This document shows positions 55,201 to 64,000 of a DNA stretch of 64,000 nucleotides, in pieces (the first letter of the stretch is position 1; each line of letters opens with the position of its first letter). A program made the position numbers and the translations under genes. This stretch comes from Humulus lupulus (lineage: Eukaryota; Streptophyta; Magnoliopsida; Rosales; Cannabaceae): positions 138,672,297 through 138,736,296 of the forward strand of contig NC_084793.1 of NCBI RefSeq assembly GCF_963169125.1. The letters run 5' to 3'. The notes beneath the pieces are model-generated. The model saw nothing but the letters and a program-made list of their open reading frames with translations, ran no database searches and was not told the origin of the DNA.

Positions 55201-56912
55201 ATTATAGTTCATTTATCTTAGAAACATGTGTTTTAAAGAATGATAAATCAGTTTGGATTATTGATTCTTGATCTACCAACCATGTTTGTAACACTTTATA
55301 ACTTCTTGAATCGTGGGAGGAAGTGGATGAAGGCGGCTTAAAGCTTAGAGTTGGGAATGAAGCATTTGTTATAGTCCAAGCTAGAGGAAGAGGTCATCTG
55401 AAGTTCGAAAATAAATATTTAATTTTGAAAGATGTATTTTTTATTTCAGATTTTAGTAGAAATTTAATTTCAGTTTCCATGTTGCAATTAGAATAGTTTT
55501 TTATGACTTTCACAAGTTCTAATATATCTATTTCTTTCAATGGATCACAATTGTGTATTGCATGTTTGGAAAACGGGCTCTATATTCTGCGACCTAACAA
55601 ACCCCTCGCTCTTAATAATGATTTATTCAAAGTAGCTAAACCTAGGACCAATAAACATCAAAAGACCGATAATGATAACATGACGTATATATTGCATTTG
55701 AGACTAGGTCACATTGGCTATGATAGAATTCAAAGACTTACAAAAGACGACCCTTTGAGGGAACTCACCTTAAGTGAATTACCTGTCTGTGAATCTTGTC
55801 TAGAAGGCAAACTGACCAAGCGTCCATTCTCTGCAAAGGGTGATAGGGCCAAAGAACCACTTGGACTTGTTCATTCAGATGTTTGTGGACCTTTGAATGT
55901 ACAAGCCAGAGGTGGTTTTGAGTATTTCGGTACTTTCATTGACAATTACTCTAGATACTCGTGTCTTTACCTAATGCATAGGAAATCATAAACATTTTCA
56001 AAGTTTGAGAAATTCGTAGCTATGGCTCAGAACCAATTAGATAAAACATTAAAGATCTTGTGATCTAATAGGGGTGGATAATATTTGGATATGCAGATGC
56101 AAGATCAATTAACTGAACTTGGGATTTTATCACAACATACTGCCCCAGGTACTCTGCAACAAAATGGTGTAGCAGAACGCTTGAACAGAACTGTATTGGA
56201 AATGGTTAGATGCATGCTTAGTTACTCAACTTTGCCAACTTTATTCTGGGGACATGCAATTGAAACTGTGAATGATATTCTAAATGTCGTACCGTGCAAA
56301 TCAATCCCTAAAACACCTTTAGAACGCTGGAATGGTCGTGAACCTAGCTTACGTCACTTTAGAATCTGGGGGTGTCACGCCCACCTCCTGAGGAAAAAGG
56401 AAGGAAAGCTAGAACCGTGAATCGAAGTTTGCATGTTTGTTGGCTATTCTAAAGGCACTCAAGGTGGACTTTTCTATAGTTATTCAGAAAAGAAAGTGTT
56501 TACTTCTATGAATGCTACTTTTCTGGAAAATGACAATGTCCAAAACTTCAAACCGCGCATCAAAGTAGTTTCAAAGGAGATGGTTGAAGAATTGGCCCCA
56601 ACCAATGTTCCATCGTCATCAACGGGAGTTGATGATGAAATTCCCACTCTTCATGTCCAACTGACGCAAGTCGATTTAAATGAAGAAAGTACCATTGTTC
56701 CTAAAAAAACAGTCACGGAGCCTCATCGTAGTGGGAGGGTTTCTAGAAACCCAGTTCGGTATGGTTTGGATGGTGAAACCAATATGGTTTCTGGTGACAC
56801 AAGTGACGATGATCTGTTGTCTTTCAAACAAAAAATGGCTAGCCCTGAAAAGGAACTATGGCTCGAAGCCATAAAACAGGAAATGGAGTCCATGTACTCA
56901 AATTCTGTCTAG
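55201..56912 (+). pseudogene. pol: Copia protease and integrase (element H)
   Basis: Protease active site: SVWIIDS-stop-STNHV, the Gly of D-S-G now TGA (55270-55272). The GAG-pre-integrase zinc domain follows (LHLRLGHIGYDRIQRL...CESCLEGKLTKRPF), then the integrase core: Asp in LVHSDVCGPL, a second block disrupted by stops near 56062 and 56077, and Glu in QQNGVAERLNRTVLEM. The copia-specific C-terminal part is present (RIWGCHAHLL, FVGYSKGTQGGLFYSYSEKKV, RSGRVSRNPVRYG). Stops near 55497, 55991 and 56420 and at 56910 break the frame, which is otherwise continuous. Confidence 0.85.
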
Positions 56913-57742
56913 GATCTTGTGGAAGCACCTAGTGATTTTAGGGCCATTGGGTGCAAGTAGATCTACAAGAAGAAACGAGGTGTTGATGGAAAGATCGAAA
57001 CGTATAAAGCTCGATTAGTGGCAAAGGGTAATACCCAAAGAGAAGGCGTGGACTATGAGGAAATTTTTAGTCCGATAGCCATGCTCAAGTCAATTCACAT
57101 CCTCCTATCCATAGCAGCTGCTTTCGACTATGAGATCTGGCAAATGGACGTCAAGACAACTTTTCTTAATGGGTCACTTGAGGAAGTCATTTATATGGAT
57201 CAGACAGAAGGATTTAAAGTAGCTGGACAAGAATGAAAAGTTTGCAAGTTGAATAGGTCCATTTATGGACATAAGCAAGCTTCTCATTTCTAGAACCTTA
57301 GGTTTGATGAAATAATCAAAACCTATGGCTTTGAACAAAATATTGATGAGCCTTGTGTTTACCAACTGAAGGCAAATCAAATAATGGTATTCCTGGTTCT
57401 TTATGTAGGTGATAGCTTACTCATTGGAAACAATGTTAAGAAATTATCAGATGTGAAAAATTGGTCGAGCACTCAATTCCGAATGAAGGATTTGGGTGAA
57501 GCAAGTTATGTTCTAGGTATCCAGATCATTAGGGATAGAAAGAACAAACTCTTAGTTCTATCTCAAGCAGCTTACATTGATAAAGTGCTTGAACGCTTCT
57601 CAATGACAAATTCCAAGAAAGGATGTCTACCGTCCCGCCATGGAATTCATCTTTCATAGAAGCAGTCTCCCCAGACTCCTGAAGAGGAAGATGCAATGAG
57701 AAAAGTTCCTTATGCATCTGCATTTGGAAGTCTGATGTATGC
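56913..57742 (+). pseudogene. pol: Copia reverse transcriptase (element H)
   Basis: RT blocks in order: KARLVAKGNTQREGVDYEE, FSPIAMLKSIHILLSIAAAF, IWQMDVKTTFLNGSLEEVIY, SIYGHKQASHF and the catalytic site LYVGDSLLIGN (57402-57413), where the usual YVDD has its second-to-last Asp changed to Gly. Stops lie near 56958, 57234, 57291 and 57657. Runs into RNase H at AFGSLMYA, where the solo LTR begins (57743). Confidence 0.85.
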
Positions 57743-58925
57743 TGTTAGGAAAATATGTATTTGCCTCAATGGAAATATTAAGATAATACAACTCTATGCA
57801 ATAATATTACAAATAAATATTGATTGATTGAATAAGGTTACAACTCTATAACTGAAAATACAAATAAACTAAAGAACAAGAAGAAGAGAAGAAGAAGAGA
57901 ATAGTGAAAAATACAACTCAAGGCAAAATATTACAAGTAAAGTAAAAGTGTTTGAAATAAAGACAAGAAGATTACAACTCAAAACAAGAAATACAAATAA
58001 ACAAAAGAGAAGAATATGAAGATGAAGAGAAATAGAATAGAAAGAAAGAACAAACAAACTAAATAGAAACAACTCTCACTCACAATACCAAAGTGAAGAG
58101 TGTTGGGGATCACCAACTTGAACAAGGTTTGAAACCTTTGTCCAAAAGCTTATTTCCCCCTAACTCAAGCACTAAGGTATCTCTCATAGATTATAGGAAA
58201 TGCTTTCTGGAATTATCAAGCCTCGAGGTGTTTCTAGCCAAGTGCTCTAATGGATAGAAAATGTTATGTCTTTCAAGTGAGCTATAGGCTCCTATTTATA
58301 GAGTTTAGAAACACCCTTTGAATTTCAAATTCCACTAACTCCCATGGCTCTTACCAATGTTTAATTTGATTAATATGGAATTAAAAATGAGATTTGGGAG
58401 TTATTTGGGTTTTTGGAACCGTTTAACACATTTGGAAAAAACTGAAAAAATGGCCTAAAATGCACCTATGGCTGCGGCCAGGGACATCAGTGGCCGCGGC
58501 CACTGCTCTCTGTCCCCCAGGCAGTGGCCACCATCATTCAATGGCCACGGCCACAGCCCAGTTTCAGCACTTGAAAATGTGATGTTTTTCCAAACGGTTT
58601 CAAACCCTCCCAAATGATTTTGTAACTCCCAAAACACATTATTGGGGTTAAAATCATATCTCTAACAGCCATTTCACATATGGCTTTATGAAATTCATCT
58701 CAATATTGTGTAACACCAAATTTACACAATAAAGGGTAATATTTGGAAGTTACAAATTTGTAACACCAAATATGTTACATTATTTGGATATATCTCATAT
58801 ATCTAAATATTGTAACTCTCTATTATATGTTACAATATGTGACACTCTTTGTCACATTTATTTAATCTAAAACATTATATTATAATATAATATAATATTA
58901 CATTATATTATAAAATAATATAACA
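57743..58925 (-). repeat. Solo LTR of the copia G family (1183 bp), target-site duplication TATGC
   Basis: Starts TGTTAGGAAAATATG and ends AATATAACA. TATGC is at 57738-57742 and 58926-58930. Removing it rejoins SLMYA with MLCTRPG of copia H. It is the same family as the LTR at 5131-6164, about 52 kb away. It contains the perfect palindrome AGTGGCCGCGGCCACT (58489-58504). Strand follows element G. Confidence 0.95.
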
Positions 58926-59570
58926 TATGCTATGTTGTGTACTAGACCAGGTATCTGCTATGTAGTGGGAGTAGTGAGTAGGTATCAGTCAAACCCAGGA
59001 CCGGAACATTGGATAGCATTTAAGCCTATCCTAAAGAATTTAAGGCAGACTAGGGATTATATGTTAGTCTACAAGGGTGGTGTTCTGAACCATGTAGGCT
59101 GCACCGATTTAGGTTTTCAGACTGATGTCGATGACAGAAAGTCTACTTCTGGAATGGTGTTTACTCTTGGGGGTGAAGCTGTGATATGGAGAAGCATAAA
59201 GCAGTCTGTAATCTCAGATTCTGCCATGGAGGCTGAGTACATAGCTGTGTCTGAAGAAACTAAGGAAATAGTCTAGCTAAATAAGTTCTATTCAAATCTT
59301 GGTGTCATTCCAGATATGGATAAACTGCTTGTGTTGTTCTGTTACAATATAGGAGCGATAGCCAACTTGAAAGAACCTCGAAGTCACAAGAGGAGTAAGC
59401 ATATAGAAAAGAAGTATCACATAATTCGAGAATATGTGGCCAGGGGAGATGTGACGGTTATGAAGATTGCATCTGAAGACAATCTTGCAGATCAGCTTAC
59501 AAAGACACTAACAAAAGCTACATTTGATTAGCATATCAATAAAGTGAGATTAGTAGAATTAAGGCATTAG
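58926..59570 (+). pseudogene. pol: Copia RNase H (element H)
   Basis: YAMLCTRPGICYVVGVVSRY leads to RNase H: CTDLGFQTDVDDRKSTSGMV, SAMEAEYIAVSEETKE, NIGAIANLKEP, KHIEKKYHIIREYVARGDV and DNLADQLTKTL. The catalytic Asp/Glu/Asp set can be seen in part. Stops at 59274-59276 (Trp codon position) and 59529-59531 near the end. It follows RT directly once the solo LTR is removed. Confidence 0.85.
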
Positions 59571-59583
59571 TTTCAATCAGTGC

Positions 59584-59826
59584 AAGTGGGAGTTTGTTGG
59601 GGTTTTATGCTCTAATTAAAACCCAATTTCTTTGTAATCTCATTTTATTATCAATAAAATAATAGAAATTAATTTTTGACTGGGTCAATCACTTTGCTCA
59701 CATGTTTTATTTTCATGATTATTTGTTTGATATAAACTTTTATTAAATGTCGAGCATATAGCAAATCATATTTATAGTGACGTAATCACACTGGAATATA
59801 AATTTGATTATATGTTCAAACATAAG
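59584..59826 (+). repeat. Polypurine tract and start of 3' LTR of copia H
   Basis: CAAGTGGGAGTT (59584-59594) is the copia polypurine tract. The LTR starts TGTTGGGGTTTTATG at 59595 and runs 232 bp before chromovirus J cuts it. Target-site copy of J is probably ATAAG (59822-59826). Confidence 0.85.
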
Positions 59827-62139
59827 TGTAACGCCCTGGATAACCAAGGTCGTTACACTTTGTATTTTAAAATATTGCAAGACTTGCTAATCAAGTCGTT
59901 TGAACATAAATGTGATTCTAAAGTCAACTAACAGGTTAGGGTTAAAAGATTTTGATCATAAACAATTAATTTTCATTAAAACAAATGTTTGATACATGGG
60001 ATCCCAAAAACAGGGTTTATGTGGTAAATACAACTCTCAAAAGCTGATACAACAAAAGCCAGACTAACGGCAAAATACAATTTAGAGCTCTATTCCTGTA
60101 ACTTTCCCTCAGTCGTGGCGATCGAGCAGCTGATGATGTACACTCCACCCCCAGAGCTCTCCAACTCATGGTTGGTCCAGTTTCCCTTTGCCTTTACCTG
60201 CACCACGTAGCACCTGTGAGCCAAGGCCTAGCAAGAAAACCATAAACAACAAACACATATAACAACAGTAGCATTCAATCAACTTTAATCCAATTAATTC
60301 AACTATTCATCAGAGTACACGCATTAAGCAAAATGACGGTAAACATGTATTTTCAAGCATATATCTCAATCAGTAATACAAATGTTCAGGTGTCGGCGCC
60401 CTTAGGCCGAGCCCTCTGGTTATTTAGCTGACCCTGGCTTGCTTAGGCCGAGTCCTCTGATTATTTAGTTGACCCCGGCTCGCTTAGTCCAAGTCCTCTG
60501 ATTATTTAGCTGACTCCGGCTGGCTTAGGCCGAGATGCGTCCAATACGCTTATCATTTGCCCCGACACCATTAGGTCATACTTTCATATCCCACATAACA
60601 GATATATAACTCACATAACACATATATTCAATTACAGGGAATTTTAGTCCCAATGACAACCACATGGGTGCAGTTTTCTTTCCTCGAATCCCAAGCGATA
60701 AATAAAGAGCGGTCCCGAGCACAATCCTCAGTCATGAGCCTTAACGATAATACACGTCACAAATAACCATGGATAATTATCAATCTCTAATTCAAATACA
60801 TATTTTGAAAACAAATACTAGCCTCCGGGACCTCAAATTCTACTAAACCGGGTAGTAGAATTCTCCCCGAGCGCTTAGGTTTGAATCGCCGAGCCTCCCT
60901 GAGCCTAAAACCTTAGTTTCCCTTAATTTCCTATTTAGGGCCGCGACCCGCCCTTTAAACAGAGACCAGGCCTTCCCTACAGGAGGACACGGGCCACAAC
61001 TTGCAGCCCCCTGGGTCGCGACACTCCTGGCAAAATAGAGGCACCCCAACCTCTTCAAGCACGCAGGCCGCGACACCTGAAGAATAGGGCCGCGGCCCGA
61101 GCCCCCAAACCCAGAAAATCCTTGCTTTCCAACGTTTTCCCTCGAGCCTAACCTCAAATTCATACCCCAAATCAGCAACCAAACTCAGATTTAAGCCCAG
61201 AATTCCCATCCTTATATCCTAAACATCCTATCTAGCCTATAAACAATTCCTTACTCTCCTTAAACACCCAAAATCAGCCTTAGAAACCATTATCATGCAA
61301 GGTCTAAGTTCTAACATTATTTCAACAGAATTCAACAATCAAAAGTTAAATTTTTACCTGAATTGATACCTTAATCTCCCCAGAACTCTTCTCTTACCTT
61401 AGCTTTGATTTCCCCAACTCCAACCAGCCTAAATCCTTCAGTTCTTTCCTTCAAATTTCCTTAGCTCCAAGCCTAAGAGAGGGATTGAGAGTGAACGTGA
61501 GTGAGAGAGTGAGAAGGTTGAGAGGTTCCTCTAGTTTCCTATTAGTTCTGGTACAATCCTAAAGTGTCTAAGGATAATTTAATCCCAAAAGACAGAAATG
61601 CCCCTATAAAAACTCAGCCTTCTTTAATTGTTCCAAGGGTAAAATGGTCTTTCCCCAAATTCCCACTAATTCCTAAAGTCATCCTATCAATTCCCAATTA
61701 ATCCTGACATGTCCAAATAATTACTCGTTACTCAATAAACCCCAAATTATATTCTAAGTTCCCAAAATAACCCTAAGCTCACTCCGAGCGGGGTATTATT
61801 CCTTGCTTTGACTATTCCGCTAATCCGATCACTAGGATTGCCTCGAGCCATATACTACAAATATATCCATATAATAATGTGGTCTCAACCATTTATCACA
61901 TATAATCACATTTATGCCCTTAACTGGACAAAATTACAAATATGCCCTTATAAGCAGTAAATGACCCACATTCATATCTAATACTCATAAACATGCATAT
62001 AATATATTCACATAATCATATAAATCATGCATGCCACATAGTCACACATTTAATCAATTACACACAAATATTTCTAATTATGCCCTCCCGACACGCTAAT
62101 CCAGGTACTAAACCCTATTAGCATTTTTGGGTCATTACA
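59827..62139 (-). repeat. 3' LTR of chromovirus J (2313 bp)
   Basis: Plus-strand ends TGTAACGCCCTGGATAACC and GGGTCATTACA. Closest to solo LTR D. It carries a threefold imperfect repeat of about 52 bp at 60397-60540 (CTTAGGCCGAG.CCTCTG.TTATTTAG...), the block GTGAGCCAAGGCCTAGCAAG near 60217 and palindrome GGGCCGCGGCCC at 61087-61098. Confidence 0.9.
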
Positions 62140-62154
62140 ACTATCCCCTCCTAC
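62140..62154 (-). promoter_or_regulatory. Polypurine tract of chromovirus J
   Basis: Minus strand GTAGGAGGGGATAGT before the LTR. Same as in C. Confidence 0.85.
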
Positions 62155-62174
62155 TGAGAATTTCGTCCTCCAAA

Positions 62175-63400
62175 TTTACCTGAATAAATTAGGATATTGA
62201 TCCTGCATATCTGACTCAAACTCCCAAGTTGCTTCCTCGACCTTGCTATTCCTCCATAATAATTTGACTAGAGGAATCGTCTTGTTACATAGAACCTTGT
62301 TTTTTTAGTCTAGGACCTGTACTGGTCGCTCCTCATACGATAAATCTGTCTGTAACTCCAGATCCCCATATCTCAACACATGAGTTGTATCAGAGACATA
62401 CTTCTGGAGCATAAAGATGTGGAATACATCATGAACTCTTGATAATGATGGTGGCAGAGCCAATCTATAGGCTACCTTCCCGATCCTCTCTAAGATCTCA
62501 AAAGTTCCTATGAATCTAGGGCTCAACTTGCCATTTTTCCCAAACCTCCTCACCCCTCGTAATGGTGAAACTCTTAGAAACACGTGGTCCCCTACCTGGA
62601 ACTCCACGTCCCTATGCTTAGGATCAGCGTAGCTTTTCTGTCTGCTCTGCGAAGCGAGAATTCGAGCTTGGATCTTCTCAATAGCTTTGTTAGTCTTCTG
62701 AACCATCTCTTGTCCCAAATACTTTCTCTCACCCATCTCATCCCAATGAATGGGCGACATCTCTTACGGAGCTACTCCAATCATTGATTGATAACTATTA
62801 TTGTATGAAAACTCAATCAACGAAAGGCACTTACTCCAAGACCCCTCGAAGTCCAACACACACGCTCTAAGCATGTCTTCCAATACCTGAATTGTTCTCT
62901 ATGAGGATGAACTTCAACTAAGTCCCCATAGCCTTCTGCAAACCACCCCAAAACTTGGAAGTAAATATGGAATCCCGGTCTGATACTATAGATTTAGGAA
63001 CCCCATGGAGACGTACGATCTCCCTCACATACAACTCTGTGTATTAATCCATAGTATAGGTCATCCTCACTAGTAGAAAGTGAGCTGACTTGGTGTATCT
63101 ATCTACTATCACCCACACTGAGTCATGTAGTCCCACTGTCCTGGGTAAACCTCCCACAAAATCCATGGTAATATCTTCCCACTTCCACTCGGGAATATCT
63201 AAAGGCTGTAACAACCCCATTGGTCGCTAATGCTCAGCCTTCACCTACTGACAGGTTAAACACTTGGCCACGTATTCAACTACGTCCTTCTTCATCCCAG
63301 ATCACCAATATAAAGTTCGTATATCCTGATACATCTTCATGGTGCCTATATGGAGTGAGTATGGTGTAGTATGGGATTAATCAAGTACTTCTCGTCTAAT
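62175..63400 (-). pseudogene. pol: Chromovirus integrase with chromodomain (element J)
   Basis: From high to low coordinates: a zinc region with stops, core fragments VWVIVDRYTKSAHFL and [14 protein letters not shown], then a deleted stretch near 62900 where the HPQTDGQSER-like block is missing. The C-terminal part is an open frame 62760-62305 (MSPIHWDEMGERKYLGQEMV, FQVGDHVFLRVSPLRGV, GTFEILERIGKVAYRLALPP, VFHIFMLQKYVSD). A stop at 62305-62307 precedes the chromodomain-like tail (LVKLLWRNSKVEEATWEFES), which ends near 62180. Non-functional. Confidence 0.8.
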
Positions 63401-64000
63401 ACCCATCTCCATCGGGATACAGATCCAATCCTTATATCGTAGTAAACCTGTCTCTGAAATAGAATAATCCTTAGCCACTTCAGCTAGGACATTCCCTTTA
63501 ACCTCCTGCAACTACGCATCATCCAACCGACCCTCTCTTATTCTTTCCAGGAGGGTAGACTGTAAAGTAATATTGGCCAACCGGCCCACAACTAGTTCTA
63601 TCCTCGCCCTGGTCATCTCTTCTGCCAATTATTTCAATATCTGCTTCGAACTAAATAGTTGTCCTGGGCCTCTCCGACTCAACACATTTGCCACTATATT
63701 GGCTTTCCCTGGGTGGTAAAGGATGTCACAATCATAGTCCTTCACCAATTCCAGCCAACGTCTCTAACTTATTTTCAAGTCCTTCTGGGTGAAGAAATAC
63801 TTTAAACTCTTATGATCTGTGTATATCTCGCACTTCTCTCCATACAAGTAATGTCGCCAAACTTTCAATGCGAATACCACCACTACCAGTTCCAAATCAT
63901 GGGTAGAATACCTCTGCTCATAATCCTTCAACTGCCGTGACACATAGGCAATAACCTTCTCATTATGCATCAACACGCATCCCAACCCCAACCTCGATGC
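63401..64000 (-). pseudogene. pol: Chromovirus RNase H and RT end (element J, cut by window)
   Basis: [41 protein letters not shown] and [18 protein letters not shown] give the RNase H domain (63991-63764). A stop follows (KIS-stop), then the linker with [19 protein letters not shown] and further stops. The RT lies beyond 64000. Confidence 0.8.

Larger units (their letters stand above)
38846..59826 (+). mobile_element. Element H: Ty1/copia retrotransposon hosting three insertions
   Basis: 5' LTR 38846-40708, a leader of about 2.2 kb interrupted by Tat element B (41475-53022), gag from 54479, then protease, integrase, RT, RNase H (split by solo LTR 57743-58925), a polypurine tract at 59584-59594 and the start of the 3' LTR at 59595, cut by chromovirus J at 59827. 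The copia order PR-IN-RT-RH is clear. All pol domains after one gag frameshift stay in one frame with about a dozen stops. Its left target site would be TTTTA (38841-38845); the right copy is off-window. Confidence 0.85.
59827..64000 (-). mobile_element. Element J: chromovirus (Tekay-like), 3' half, minus strand
   Basis: 3' LTR 59827-62139, polypurine tract 62140-62154, then degenerate integrase, RNase H and the end of RT up to the window edge. It is collinear with element C and clearly more decayed. Its gag and 5' LTR lie off the right side. Confidence 0.85.

Noticed and set aside
1..64000. tRNA, rRNA, CRISPR, organelle-derived or bacterial features
   Set aside because: No cloverleaf-like or rRNA-like blocks, no regular spaced repeats and no organelle genes recognised by eye.

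Overview
The window is plant nuclear DNA, very probably dicot. Every recognisable block is an LTR retrotransposon of the Ty3/gypsy (Tat and chromovirus/Tekay-like) or Ty1/copia superfamily, in AT-rich background, and most open frames carry stops and frameshifts typical of silenced, decaying repeats. I found no complete host gene, rRNA, tRNA or CRISPR. The only host-gene trace is a short exon at 34274-34384 resembling the start of the TPR protein SRFR1, followed by intron-like sequence. The species cannot be named from this alone.

Layout. Left (1-6646): the 3' end of a Tat-type element (F, ends 3487) lies inside the integrase of a minus-strand copia element (G, 3488-6164), itself inside an older Tat-like LTR (to 6646). 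6647 to about 9530 is AT-rich and gene-free. Middle (9530-34260): a 5'-truncated Tat element (A, to 20349) sits in the 3' LTR of a minus-strand chromovirus (C, 20350-32317). C also contains two solo LTRs (20633-22908, TSD ATATC; 26848-29090, TSD TAGAC) and is inserted in a minus-strand copia element (L, 32318 to about 34260). Right (34260-64000): the SRFR1-like exon, AT-rich sequence, a solo copia LTR (36371-38227), then a large plus-strand copia element (H, from 38846). H holds a complete Tat element (B, 41475-53022, TSD CCAAT), a solo copia LTR (57743-58925, TSD TATGC) and, in its 3' LTR, another minus-strand chromovirus (J, from 59827).

How the genes work together. Each element encoded, or once encoded, a capsid-like Gag, an aspartic protease, reverse transcriptase with RNase H, and integrase. 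The Tat copies A and B add a second RNase H domain. The most interesting content is a separate gene lying antisense between pol and the 3' LTR in all three Tat copies (F, A, B). It has a predicted TATA box, a 5'-leader intron ending just before the ATG, and up to three coding introns whose positions and phases agree between copies. It encodes a protein with a gypsy-type transposon domain, a low-complexity middle and (A, B) a C-terminal coiled coil. Tat elements A and B also share a second polypurine tract just before this antisense gene, an in-frame TAG between protease and RT, and a one-base deficit in the integrase zinc-finger region.

All calls come from reading sequence and translations by eye; homology names rest on recalled family motifs, not searches.
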